A stretch of DNA of 64,000 nt from Chitinophaga pendula. GTDB lineage: Bacteria; Bacteroidota; Bacteroidia; Chitinophagales; Chitinophagaceae. The stretch lies in NCBI RefSeq assembly GCF_020386615.1, contig NZ_CP077769.1, forward strand, positions 3,906,001 to 3,970,000, in the 5' to 3' direction. Shown one piece after another: positions 27,801 through 38,800 of this stretch. A model generated the notes under the pieces. It was not told where the DNA came from and did not search any database. It saw only the letters and a list, made by a program, of their open reading frames with translations. The position numbers and the translations under genes were made by a program. Positions within the stretch are counted from its first letter, which is position 1, and every line of letters begins with the position of its first letter.

Positions 27801-30800
27801 TTTCTATTGGCATTTGTACATCCCTAAGTACACATTGCACCGGGATATTAAATACATTGTGATATATACAGGTACGTAAAATGGTGTGTTGCCTCATCAG
27901 CTGTTGCCAACTTGATGCAAAAGCCTCAAGATCCACATCCCGCAGGTCACATTTCAGCTGATTACGATAACTGGTAGCGTCCTTGTCATAAAGGCTGTGA
28001 AATAGCATCCCGGTCTGTAAAGCGCTCAAGCGGTAACAACGTTCTATGGATAATCTTTTACTGATCCCGGTATCGCCCAGCGGAGCATCCAGGAAACGGT
28101 CAAGCTCTTTATAATCCACATCGCCAGATAAACCGAAATCTGCCGGACTATATTCAACAATATGGTGTACATCTTTCTCCCTGCAATCAGCACATATTAC
28201 CTCCAGCAAACGTTGATATTCGGTAGCCAAGGCTTTGATGGTCTCAACATTATAATGTAATGTACTATACTCCCACTTCGTCCGCAGGCAACCATGCTCT
28301 ATACGGCTAATAATGCGAATACGTTCCCTTACGCCAAAGTCATCAGGAATCCGGGTAGTCTCAACAGGTACCCCCCAATATTGACCAGCAGTCAAATGGT
28401 CCCCTTCGTAACAAAACAATATTGTTGCCCACGCCCTATTCTTCTCTGGCGTCATATATTGCGTCACATCGAAACCGAGACCTCCATCTGGTGTTTGCCG
28501 GAGTTGTTCTTTTATCTGCCGGATCCAGTCGCTATTGCTCATGCCTGCTGCGTAGCTCAGCATTATAGGATATCTGCTAGCGAGTCTTCCGACCAGGCAG
28601 GAAACCTCCGGTAAGATATCCCCTGCCCTGCCATGACCTTGCCGTTCTATTACGACATCAGTGCTTCCGGTCCAGTTACATAACACCCTCCCAAGTGCTG
28701 CGAGCAATAACTCATCCACATTAATGTGATACACGCGTACGGCCTCCTGTTCCAATGCCGTTGTCTGTGATTTTTCCAGTTGTAATTCGAGTGAAGCAAA
28801 TACCTTATGGGGTAACAAATCACCCTGGCTCGTATGGTCTGCCGGAAATGCCTCCATCACTGACATGATGCCTTGCCAGTAGGAAGTGTGTTGTTGTAAA
28901 CGTTCACTCGCGGCATATCTTTGCAGACTTTCGTACCACTGCAGGTTCGAAATATGTGTATGCTGAAATGGAACCGGGGTCATCTCTATTTTTGCAGCCA
29001 ATAGCCCCTCTAATGTTTGCAAAAGGATATTACGGGAAATTGTATCCGCAATCAGATAATGTATCGATACTAACAACTGGTGGTAAGGTTGCTCATCTGC
29101 CGTTTTTATCCAGGTAAAACAACTCACTATTCCTCTTTCTATATCCAGCAGCGAACTTTGTTCAGTACCTAATTGTATGACGGCAGCTGGAAACTGTGTA
29201 CTAGCTACCTTAGAAAAATCGGTTTGCATTAGCTCCAACTTCCTGTCGCCATAGTGTTGGGTCCAGGTACCGTTCGCTGCCCGTCGGTAAACGAAACGTA
29301 AACTGTCATGATATTGAGGCAACTGACTGACTGTTTCCGCAAGCAATGCTGGTGAGACTGCCTTATGTATTGGTATCGAAATAGTATAGCTATATCCAGA
29401 CGGCTGCCGCCCAATCCCTTCAAAATAAAGCTGTTGTGCAGGTAACAGGCCGCATTCACCAGTAACAGACAACTGCGTCCCTTCTTGTTTCATCAGTTGT
29501 CGTGTCTTTAAGGCGGTCGCAATTTGTCCGATAGTTTGCAGCGTGAACAAATCTCCCACTTGTAGCTCATATCCCAAATGCCGTGCCCTGCTCACTACCT
29601 GGATACTGACAATAGAATCCCCCCCCAGTTCAAAGAAGTTATCCATAATACCTACCTGCTCCGACGCGAGCAGGTCCTGCCAAATCCCCGACAGATCTGC
29701 CTCCATCTGGTCCCTTGGTGCCACATATGAAGCAGTTAGCAATGTTCGGCTATCAATAGCCATCAATGCTTTCTTATCTATTTTCCCACTGGATCGCAGC
29801 GGAATACTCTTCAATTCTACTATAAAACCTGGTATCATGTACTCAGGTAACCGCCCTTTCATATACTTCAGGATAGCAGCCTGATCAAATAACTGATTTA
29901 CGACCACATATCCTACCATCCGTTTATGCTGATGCTCGTCTTCTGTTACGATCACTACTCCCGCGGTTACACCCGGCGCCTGTTGCAATACATGCTCTAT
30001 TTCTCCAAGTTCTATCCGGTATCCCCTGATTTTCACCTGCTCATCCATGCGCCCTATAAATTCAATGTTACCATCTGGCAGGCGACGCACCATGTCTCCA
30101 GTCCGGTACATATGTCCCTGTCCATTAAACGGATCAGGAACAAATTTCTGCACCGTTAGTGCTTCATTATTCAAATACCCCCTGGCTACCTGCATGCCAC
30201 CAACGCATAACTCACCGGGCACACCTGGCGGAACAGGATTATTTTTTTTATCTAAAACATATAACTGAGTATTGGCTACCGGCTTGCCGATAGGCACAGA
30301 GCTGATATCTTTCCATTTACCGGTTGGTCTGTACAAGTACATGGCCACAGAAATCGCAGCCTCTGTAGGACCATACTTATTGTAGAAATCACATATTGGC
30401 GCCCATCTGTCCGCCAGATCCTTTTTACATATTTCGCCGGCCGATATTACCCTTTTCAAACCTCCATAACTACCCGGATTAATTGTCTGTAAAAATGCCG
30501 GCGTAGTATGGAGATGCGTAATCTGCTGTTCTGACAAATATGTTTCAAATGCATACTTGTCCAACCGTACATGCTCCGGTACGAGCACCAATGCAGCGCC
30601 GTTGATCAGTGGCAGAAATATCTGCTCTACCGAGGCGTCAAAGCAATAATTGGTAAATTGTAATATGCGCTCTTCTTTTGTTATTTTAAATACCGTACTC
30701 TGGTGCTGTAAGAAGTTGATAATATTGCGGTGTTCTACCATCACCCCCTTCGGACGTCCTGTAGAGCCTGAGGTATAGATAATATAAGCCAGATTTCCAG

Positions 30801-32814
30801 CGGTAGCTACATTGCTGAGTCCCTCTTCAGCTGTCAATACAGGAGATATATTTTCTACCTCGACGGTTTTTATCTTTTGTTCGTCATAGGTTATAGTTAG
30901 AAGGCTATTGTCACTGCTAACCAATACGGTAGCCCCAGTATCATTCAGTATATAATCTATACGCTCTTGCGGATAGTCCGGATCGACAGGTACGTAAGCC
31001 CCCCCTGCTTTTAAAATGCCGAGTATCGCCGTGATCATATAGGGAGACCGGCGACAAAATATAGGTACCGGTACATCTGGCTGTATCCCGAATGCCCGTA
31101 ATTGACCAGCAAGATTATCTACACGCTGGTTCAATTCCGCATACGACCATTCGCCTCCATCAAAAACCAAGGCAATATTGCCCGGGTTATCGATCACTTG
31201 TTTTTCAAATAGGGAGACTAATGTCTCGCCCTGCAAAAAATCAACTCCTGTTTCATTATAAGCATGTAATTGCCGTTCCCGTTCCTCCCCTGCCAACAGC
31301 TCAACATCCGCAAGCTGGCTGCCAGCTTTACCCAATAATTGCAACAATACGTGTTCAAAATCCCTTTTGATCTGGTGCACATATTGTACGTCCAGGAATT
31401 CATCTTTATAAATAAATTGAACAGTAATAGTTTCATCTACAGAAAACCGGATCAGTAAAGGATAGTTAGAGGTTGGTTCATATCCCGCGAGATTTTCTAC
31501 CTTTAGCTGCCATTGCTGGGTGGCTACGATTTTAGAAACAGGATAGTTCTGAAATACCATGATGCTATCGAACAGGTCTCCCTGCACACCGGACCAACGT
31601 TGTATATCACTAAGAGAGGTATATTGATACTTACTGGATAAACCCTGTTGATATTGTATATGCTGTAACCACTGCGTGATGCTCTCTTCTTCATGTAAGG
31701 CAGCATGCAGTGGTAAGGTATTAATATACATCCCGACCCTACGCTCTACTCCTGGCAGGTCCTCCGGCCTGCCAGATACGACAACTCCAAAATTCACATG
31801 TTCTGCACCTGTATACTGGTGTAACAGCCACGCCCATGTTCCTTGCATCAAGGTGTTTACCGTAATACGATGTTCCTTCGCATAACTATTGATACGCGTT
31901 GTCAGCTGTTTATCCCAATGAAGCTTCTCTTCACAAAAAGCGCCTACCCCTTTCGACCGTTCTGCTTTGGCAGCGATAAAAGGTAGCAACGTTGCACTTT
32001 CAATCCCATCCAGGTAACGACGCCAGTATTTTTCTTCCTCTTCTTTATTCTGCCGGGACAGATAACGGATGTAATCTTCATAATTATCCTCCGGTCGTTC
32101 TGCAGGGACTCCTCCTTTTACCAATGTATCATACGCTGACAGGAACTCTTCCAATAATACCGGTGTAGACCATCCATCCGTAAGCAAATGGTGAGTTGTC
32201 CACAACATCCGGTAGCGGTCGTCACTCAGCTGTAATAATACGATACGCATCAATGGAGCCACCGTAAGATCAAAACCTCTCCGGCTATCCTGCTCTTCAT
32301 ATGTGCATATCGCCTCAGCCTGCTCCTCTTTCCCCATATGTCGAAAATCTAACACCTCTATTGGCATAGTTACTTCTGTATGTACACACTGCACCGGTAT
32401 TTTAAAAGTCACGTCCTGAAAACTGCTTCGCAAAATGCTATGATTCTTAAGCACATATTGCCAACTTTCTGCGAAGGCAACCAGATCCAGGCCGATCAGG
32501 TCACACTTTAGTTGCGTCCGGTAAGCCCCCGCCTCTTCATCATATAAATTATGGAACAACATCCCAGCTTGTAAGGCACTAAGCCGGTAAATAGCAGATA
32601 CATTGTCTGTTCGTCCTTTTTCTTCGGATATATATGCAATGAGCTGCTCTTTATTACTTTTAATAAAAGCGATGATCTCCTGATTATTTTTTATTGCGTT
32701 TACTTCGTCCGTTGTTAGCTTACTCTTATTGGCCTTCAGGATCAATTTAACCCCGTCTACCGTTAAAGAGAAATGATGTTGTCTAAGGTTTTCTATAAAC
32801 TCTTTGATCTCCAT
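24835..32814 (-). CDS. NRPS, two modules: C-A-T-E*-C-A-T
   Basis: The product has 2,659 aa (modules 8-9). Residues 1-65 form a TubC-like docking domain. C1 (about 72-500, THHLLTDG) and C2 (about 1575-2010, SHHILHDG) begin with RLSALQxGMLFHxLYD, the DCL-type signature of condensation domains that follow epimerization. The A1 code is DAEHIAKISK (unassigned); T1 reads LGGDSI (Ser1067), as is typical before E domains. An E-type domain follows at about 1115-1545 with altered catalytic residues. The A2 code is DATKVGEVGK, an Asn-type code, and T2 reads IGGDSL. The C-terminus, GGQYETIKL, looks like a short linear docking motif for the TubC domain of the next NRPS. The gap to the preceding NRPS gene is 17 bp. 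Confidence 0.95.
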   Translation of the reverse strand: MEIKEFIENLRQHHFSLTVDGVKLILKANKSKLTTDEVNAIKNNQEIIAFIKSNKEQLIAYISEEKGRTDNVSAIYRLSALQAGMLFHNLYDEEAGAYRTQLKCDLIGLDLVAFAESWQYVLKNHSILRSSFQDVTFKIPVQCVHTEVTMPIEVLDFRHMGKEEQAEAICTYEEQDSRRGFDLTVAPLMRIVLLQLSDDRYRMLWTTHHLLTDGWSTPVLLEEFLSAYDTLVKGGVPAERPEDNYEDYIRYLSRQNKEEEEKYWRRYLDGIESATLLPFIAAKAERSKGVGAFCEEKLHWDKQLTTRINSYAKEHRITVNTLMQGTWAWLLHQYTGAEHVNFGVVVSGRPEDLPGVERRVGMYINTLPLHAALHEEESITQWLQHIQYQQGLSSKYQYTSLSDIQRWSGVQGDLFDSIMVFQNYPVSKIVATQQWQLKVENLAGYEPTSNYPLLIRFSVDETITVQFIYKDEFLDVQYVHQIKRDFEHVLLQLLGKAGSQLADVELLAGEERERQLHAYNETGVDFLQGETLVSLFEKQVIDNPGNIALVFDGGEWSYAELNQRVDNLAGQLRAFGIQPDVPVPIFCRRSPYMITAILGILKAGGAYVPVDPDYPQERIDYILNDTGATVLVSSDNSLLTITYDEQKIKTVEVENISPVLTAEEGLSNVATAGNLAYIIYTSGSTGRPKGVMVEHRNIINFLQHQSTVFKITKEERILQFTNYCFDASVEQIFLPLINGAALVLVPEHVRLDKYAFETYLSEQQITHLHTTPAFLQTINPGSYGGLKRVISAGEICKKDLADRWAPICDFYNKYGPTEAAISVAMYLYRPTGKWKDISSVPIGKPVANTQLYVLDKKNNPVPPGVPGELCVGGMQVARGYLNNEALTVQKFVPDPFNGQGHMYRTGDMVRRLPDGNIEFIGRMDEQVKIRGYRIELGEIEHVLQQAPGVTAGVVIVTEDEHQHKRMVGYVVVNQLFDQAAILKYMKGRLPEYMIPGFIVELKSIPLRSSGKIDKKALMAIDSRTLLTASYVAPRDQMEADLSGIWQDLLASEQVGIMDNFFELGGDSIVSIQVVSRARHLGYELQVGDLFTLQTIGQIATALKTRQLMKQEGTQLSVTGECGLLPAQQLYFEGIGRQPSGYSYTISIPIHKAVSPALLAETVSQLPQYHDSLRFVYRRAANGTWTQHYGDRKLELMQTDFSKVASTQFPAAVIQLGTEQSSLLDIERGIVSCFTWIKTADEQPYHQLLVSIHYLIADTISRNILLQTLEGLLAAKIEMTPVPFQHTHISNLQWYESLQRYAASERLQQHTSYWQGIMSVMEAFPADHTSQGDLLPHKVFASLELQLEKSQTTALEQEAVRVYHINVDELLLAALGRVLCNWTGSTDVVIERQGHGRAGDILPEVSCLVGRLASRYPIMLSYAAGMSNSDWIRQIKEQLRQTPDGGLGFDVTQYMTPEKNRAWATILFCYEGDHLTAGQYWGVPVETTRIPDDFGVRERIRIISRIEHGCLRTKWEYSTLHYNVETIKALATEYQRLLEVICADCREKDVHHIVEYSPADFGLSGDVDYKELDRFLDAPLGDTGISKRLSIERCYRLSALQTGMLFHSLYDKDATSYRNQLKCDLRDVDLEAFASSWQQLMRQHTILRTCIYHNVFNIPVQCVLRDVQMPIEIVDYRHLNAAEQETAVLQYELADRQRGFDFETAPLMRVVLLQLGDNHYRMLWTSHHILHDGWSIPVLMEEFLTAYDSLVTGQVPILQPEDRYEDYIRYINRQDKEQAAAYWRQYLEGLDKGTLLPFILPSDKRTKGMGSYQEDVIKLGAAFTSQVVAYARERRITVNTIMQGIWAYLLHQYTGKTNVTFGVVSSGRPEDLPGVERRVGMYINTLPLHAIFQKEQSIGQWLQGIFQDQLRSREYQHTALTDIQRWTAIPGDLFDSIMVFQNYPVSEIVDAHEWQLKVEHVSIEEQANYPFYITIGTYDHIDIHFYYNTALLDQQYVQQIKTHFEQALLQIVSKPAGHIRDITLLSEAHSEEVLHLFNNTDIVTPEHMVGNWIRLFEMQVLLTPDQPALVYEGGYISYRELNERANQLAYQLKDQGVKTGTLIPLCTGRCKEMLIGIIGIQKSGAAYVPVDAAWPAERIAYLLSDTGSAIVVCTEEQEDLIATSSEEVIVMRIGQQLNITDDRGNLPAVAPGDLAYVLYTSGSTGKPKGVMIEHHSLLNYLLFSRKQYTDCYTTAGSFIHLNYTFDASLTALLVPLITGKYVVISSSVATEIFNDDLLYEHAPYDFIKLTPAHMPLLLAAIEQHDTLLTKRLVIGGEALYTHHIRELTAKGKDICVINEYGPTEATVGCCVYTYFPEINDATASSIPIPIGKPLDNMELYILDDQLQPVVTGVAGELYIGGAQLARGYLNQPHLTADRFIDHPFNKEARLYRSGDLARRHPDGNIEYIGRKDEQVKIRGYRVEPEEVVQALQQLRDVRVATVLPAEKESGHLQLYAYIQLNDSLLLDADYHGRQELVHKMRSELQQLLPEYMIPSHIFLLKEFPLTANGKIDKRALLATSADVATGERMAPQNETEEKLVAIWKELLELDEVGVNEDFFHIGGDSLLAIRFISSIRKELNMEVSIGTFFDLKTIEGLSAYLKLNREPDPVEGGQYETIKL
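28180..29470 (-). other. E-type domain of module 8 with lost catalytic residues
   Basis: This is the approximate span of the E domain within the 2,659-aa NRPS. The HHxxxDG motif reads HYLIADT, replacing the second His by Tyr and Gly by Thr. The EGHGRE motif reads QGHGRA, replacing the catalytic Glu by Gln. Other E motifs (DELLLAALG, CLVGRLASRYP, PDGGLGFD) are recognisable. Confidence 0.75.
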
Positions 32815-32831
32815 ATAGGCAATTTGGGTGG

Positions 32832-35800
32832 TTAAAAAATCATCACATCATCATCTGGTGTATTGTCTGATCCCGGATTATCCTTCTTAAGGAATGAGTC
32901 CAGTTCTTCATAGGTGATATCTTCAGAAAGACCATAGTCCGAAGGAGTGAGTACTCTGACACCCAACCCGTGTTGCTCCTGGCAGTGAGCGATTATTGAT
33001 TGTAGCCAGGCCTGACAGGTAGCAGATAACTGTGTTATCGTGGCCAAACTATAATGCAGCGTACTATAGGTCCATTTCATGCGAAGCTGATTATCCACCC
33101 ATGTTCCAACAACATGTATCTTTTCGCGGACCTGATATCCCGCTGGTAAATGTTCTTCGAATAATATCACAGCCGAATGCAGACTTTGAGAAAGATGCAA
33201 CGGCTCCTCATAGGAAAAGACAATATCCCACTGCCGCTGATCAACATCTTTGAGTGCTGTATTATCTTTTAAATATTCATATCCCACACCTCCATCTGGC
33301 GTCTGGCGTAGTGACTCTTTTACATGTCGGATCCAGGCTGACATTCCCCACTCTTTAGCATATGTTAGTTGCACCGGATAGCTCGACCTAAAATGACCTA
33401 CTTGTCGTACTTCGTCCTCTTTATCTTCTGTCTTACACCTGCTATCGCCCACCATTCCGATTACAACTTCCGGATGTTGCGACCATTCACATAATGTTCT
33501 CGTTAAAGCTGCTATCAACAGATCCGCAATAGTCGTATTGTAGACATTATTAATATCCTGCAATAGCTGGCTGACTTGACCCAACTCAAGATCGCTGACA
33601 TGTGACGAATACTGCCCATGCCCTGCTAACGTAACTTTCGTATTATTATCCACTGGCAGTGACCGTACGCCAGCTAACTGTTTCTTCCAATAAGGCAATT
33701 GCTGTTGTAATACACTACCTGAACTGTATCGCTGCAATGCTTTCAGCGCGCCGAAGTAAGAGCGTTGTCGATGAGATGTTATATTAGCAGCACCGGCAGC
33801 TCTGGTCGTTAATCCTGCTTCCAGCACTTCGGTAATAAATTGCCAGGACGCATGATCCACCACCAATGGATGGGCGAACAGCACAAGCTGGTCATTTGTA
33901 TCTTGTACAGGTTGTTTGATAAGCAATAAGCGAAAAACGCTACCTACCAAGACATCCAGCTGACGGCGTTGTTCATCACAGGCTGCTGTTATAGCTACCT
34001 GCCATTCATCCATTTTTACGTCAGCAAGATCCAACGTGGTAATTACAGGATGATGCCCGCTATCATATTGTACCCAGGAACCATCTTCCCGCTGTTTGAA
34101 TGCCAATTGAAGACTAACATATTCTTTAGCCAATTGCTGCACTACATCCTGTAATTGGCCTTCAGTCACCACTTTATTTAACGATAAGTGCAACGTGTGG
34201 CTGGCGGCAGATACACCAGCGCCAGCTGATGCGAAGTACTGCTTTTGTCCCGGTAACAACACATACTCCATTCCAGGCACATCGGGTTCATCCTGCATTA
34301 ACGCATCGGTACGCTCCCTTAATGCTGCAGAAATGCGCGTAATACTCTGATATATAAATATATCCCCTACCTCCAGCTCATGTCCTAGCAGACGGGCTCT
34401 GCTCACCACCTGTATCGTTATGATTGAGTTTCCTCCCAATTCGAAGAAGTTGTCATGAATACCAATACGAGGTACATTTAGTAGCTCCTGCCAGATACTT
34501 ACCAATTGTTCCTCCATCTCATCACGGGGAGCTTCGTACGGTGCATGTTGTATATAGGGCGATATGTCTGTTTGCAGTAATAGCTGACGATCTGTTTTAC
34601 CATTGACAGTTAATGGTATATTATCCACCGCAATGAAAACTGAAGGGATCATATACCCAGGCAGATATGCTGATGCATGATCTATTAACTGCTCTTTGTC
34701 CTGGCCGATTGCTGATACATAGAAGCATACCAGGCGCTTATTTCCTTGCGGATCGTCCTTGACGACTACGGCTGCAGCACTAATTGCCGGCAGCCTGTTC
34801 ATCACGGTTTCAATTTCGCCGGGCTCGATCCGGTATCCTCTCACCTTGATCTGGTCATCCACTCTGCCATGATAGGTAATATTTCCATCTGGCAACCAGC
34901 TGCCGAGATCGCCCGTTTTATATAGTCGCTCTTCAGGATTAAAAGGATGAGGAATGAATTGTTGGCTCGTTAATGCGGCATTGTTGAAGTAACCATTTGC
35001 CAATTGTACCCCACTGATACATATTTCCCCGGTGACACCTACGGGTAATACATGTAATGCCTTATCAAGTATGTAAACATGGGTATTAGGCACCGGTTTA
35101 CCAATTGGTATCATGTCTGCTAACGCCTTCACCTGGTAATAGGTAGCACAGACAGTTGCCTCCGTAGGGCCGTAGGTATTGTATACCGCCACCCTATCAT
35201 ATAATTGATCAATATCAGATCCCTTCAGAACATCTCCCCCACTGATGATAGCTCTTAGCGAGCGGGCCAGATTTCCGGTATCATTATAATACCTTACAAA
35301 AGACGGATTCGTGCTCAATACCGTAACAGACTCGTTATGTAATAGCGTGGCTATACGGGGGAAGTCCTTATTATCTTTTACAACGATCAACTTACCTGCT
35401 ACAGTGAGAATAGGAAATATTTCCTCTACAGCAGTGTCAAAAGCTATGGATGCCTGTTGTATCATCACATCTTGGTCAGTCAGTGTAAAATGTTCCCGGA
35501 ATGTACTGACGTAATTACGGAAGGCGGCATGACTGATCATCACACCTTTAGGTAGGCCCGTAGATCCCGATGTGTAGATGACATATGCCAGATCCTCCGG
35601 CTTGGATATAGGGTCAGGATCATAGGTGGGCTCTTCCATGACCTTTGACCAGGCTCTACTCAATGCTATTATACAGCCTTGTACAGCAGCATCCGTTAAT
35701 GCTATACTGTCTGAGGTAAGGATTACCTTGGCACCCGTATCATTCAATATGTACGCAATACGCTCCCCTGGTGTAGCTGTATCTATTGGAACATAAACAC

Positions 35801-38800
35801 CTCCTGCTTTCATAATACCCAATATGGCTACTATCATATCCGAAGAACGCGGCATACATACAGGCACCCATGTCTCCCTGTCAACCCCGTTCTTTCGAAG
35901 GAAATGTGCAAGCTGATTGGCTCGTTCATTCAATTGCTGGTAAGTAAGTATTGTATCTTCAAATACCAGGGCAATATGTTCTGGGTTAAGTGCAGCCTGC
36001 ATTTCAAATAGCGAAACGAAATTGCTATCTACTGGTTTTGTCACTGCTGGTACGCTATACCGCTGTAATACATCCGTCATCTCGGTTTCACCGATCAGCG
36101 GTATACTGTCTATTAGCTGTCCGCTATTTTGCACTATGGCTGTAAGCAGATGTTCATAATGATGTAATAAACCTTCTATACGATATGGCAGGAATAGCTC
36201 ACTACAGTAGTTAGCCCACAGTTCCAAACCCTCTTTCGTTTCTCTCACACTGAGCTCAATATCAAACATAGCTGTAATCACGCCATTGTCCTCCGGAGCT
36301 AATGTTACATGACCCAGATTCAAAACCGTTGCCTCAGGGGCATTCTGCATAGCAAACAGTACCTGGAATATGGCATTGCGGCTCATATCCCGGTCAAGAT
36401 CCATTCCCTCAACTATCTTCTCAAAAGGAACCTCCTGGTGTTCAAAAGCATCCAGTGCCGTGCGTTTCACCCGTTGCAAAAGGTCAGCAAATGGCATATC
36501 ACCCACAACCTGGCTGCGCAGTGGCAATGTATTCACGAAGAAACCGATCAATCCCTCCAATTCTTCCTGTTGCCGCCCTGCAATTGGTGTGCCTATACAG
36601 ATATCATGCTGCCCTGTATAGCGATACAACAACACCTTAAATGCTGAAAGCATGGTCATGAACAGCGTCGTTCCCTGTTGATGGCTGAATTGTAACAACT
36701 GCTCACCCAGAGAACTGTTCAGCGTCCTTACCACAACGTTCCCCTTTATACTCTGTCTGGGCTGTCTGGGAAAATCCGCAGGCATATCCAGAGGAGATAC
36801 TCCCTTTAACTGCGTTGTCCAGTAAGCCAGTTTTTTCTCCAGTACTTTTCCTTCCAGATAACCACGCTGCCAGATAGCATAGTCCGCATATTGCAATGAT
36901 AACAGTGGCAAACGTGCAGGACGCCGGGATTCAAATGCGCTATATAGCTCCTGTAATTCCTTTACTAACAAAGAGATCGACCAACCGTCGAAAGCAATAT
37001 GATGCAACATTACAAGCAGTACGTGTTCCGTATCAGACACACTGATCATGTGCACCCGCAACATCATATCACTACTGAGGTCGTACGGCTGTTGTACCGC
37101 GGTAGTAAGATAAGTACGTATATCGCTGCCTTGTGCCAGCAAATCCGCCAATGTCAGGTATTGTAACTGCCAATCTTCAGCAGATCTGACAGTCTGATAC
37201 CCTACCCCTTCACGTTCCAATACTTGCGTACGCAAAACTTCATGCCGCCTTACGATCTCGCGGAAGGAAGCTTCTACAAACCGTACATCCGGCTTGCCCT
37301 GCATACGGAATACCCAAGGCATATGATATTGCAGACTTCCCTGCAGTTTATCGATAAACCATAGTCTCTCCTGTGCAAATGACAACGGAATATGAGCCGT
37401 TCTTACCTGTACAGTTACCGGTGGCAATAGCTCTTTTTCCTCCTGGCTTTCCAGCTGCGCTGCCAATGCTTCCACCGTAGGATACAGGAAAAAGTCGTTG
37501 ATACTTAACTCTACCTGCAACTGTTTACGGATAACAGACACTACTCGGGTCACCAGGAGCGAATGTCCTCCCAGCTGGAAGAAATCATCCTGGATACCGA
37601 CCCTGTCTACCTCCAGTAACTCCTTCCAGATATTCACCAGGTGTTCCTCCAATGGAGTGCGCGGCGTAGCAAATGTGGTATTGATCTGCTCACTGGCATC
37701 GAATTCAGGCAATGCCTTTTTATTCACCTTTCCTGTTGCTGTAAGCGGCATAGACTCAATCTCCATAAAGAAGCCAGGCACCATATAATCCGGTAGTATG
37801 CCTGCCAGGTATTCCTGCGCTTTTTCGCGGCTGTAACCTGCAGCAGGTACTACATAGGCAATCAGACGTTTATTGCCCGTCTTATCCTCGTTTCCTATTA
37901 CTACACAACGGGTAACAAAAGATGCCTGTTGCAATATATTCTCCACCTCTCCCGGCTCTACCCGGAAACCGCGTATCTTTATCTGGTCATCTACCCGTCC
38001 TATGTATTCGATATTACCATCCGGCAGCCATCTGGCCGTATCACCGGTTCTATACAACCGGTCGCCTTCTTTCCCGCTATAGGTATCGGGGATAAATTTG
38101 TCTGCTGTCAGCGCTGGCTGATTCAAATACCCCCTTGCTACCTGCACACCACCAATATGCAGTTCTCCTTTCACACCTACCGGCACCAGCATGCCACCAG
38201 CGTCCATTACATAAAGTCGGGTATTAGCTACCGGCTTACCTATAGGCAACGAAGTCATTCCCTGAATAGACAGGTCTGGCGCACAGGGATACTCCGTAGC
38301 AGTGATAGCCGTCTCCGTCGGACCGTACTTATTATAGAATCTGCAAATAGGCCTCCACCTTTCGAACAGGGCAATACTACATATCTCTCCACCAGCTACC
38401 ACACGACGCAATCCACCATAGATATCCGCACGGAGGTTATTCAAAAAGCCAGGGGTAGCTTGTAGATGAGTAATCCTTTTTTGCGTCAGGAATGTCTCAA
38501 ATTGTTGCGCATCTCTCCTGACCTCATCAGGAATGAGCACACAGGCCGCCCCATTGATCAGCGGCAGGAAGATCTGTTCTACAGAAGGATCAAAACAGTA
38601 GTTATAGAACTGTAATACACGATCTTGGTGATCAATATTAAATACCCTTGTCTGATGTAACACAAAATTGACCAGGGAGTGATGCTCCATCAGTACCCCC
38701 TTTGGCCGGCCAGTTGAACCGGAAGTATAAATAATATACATCAACTGATCAGGCCGTAATTCGCTATCCAAATTATCTTTAGGCCCTTTGTCGATAGCAA

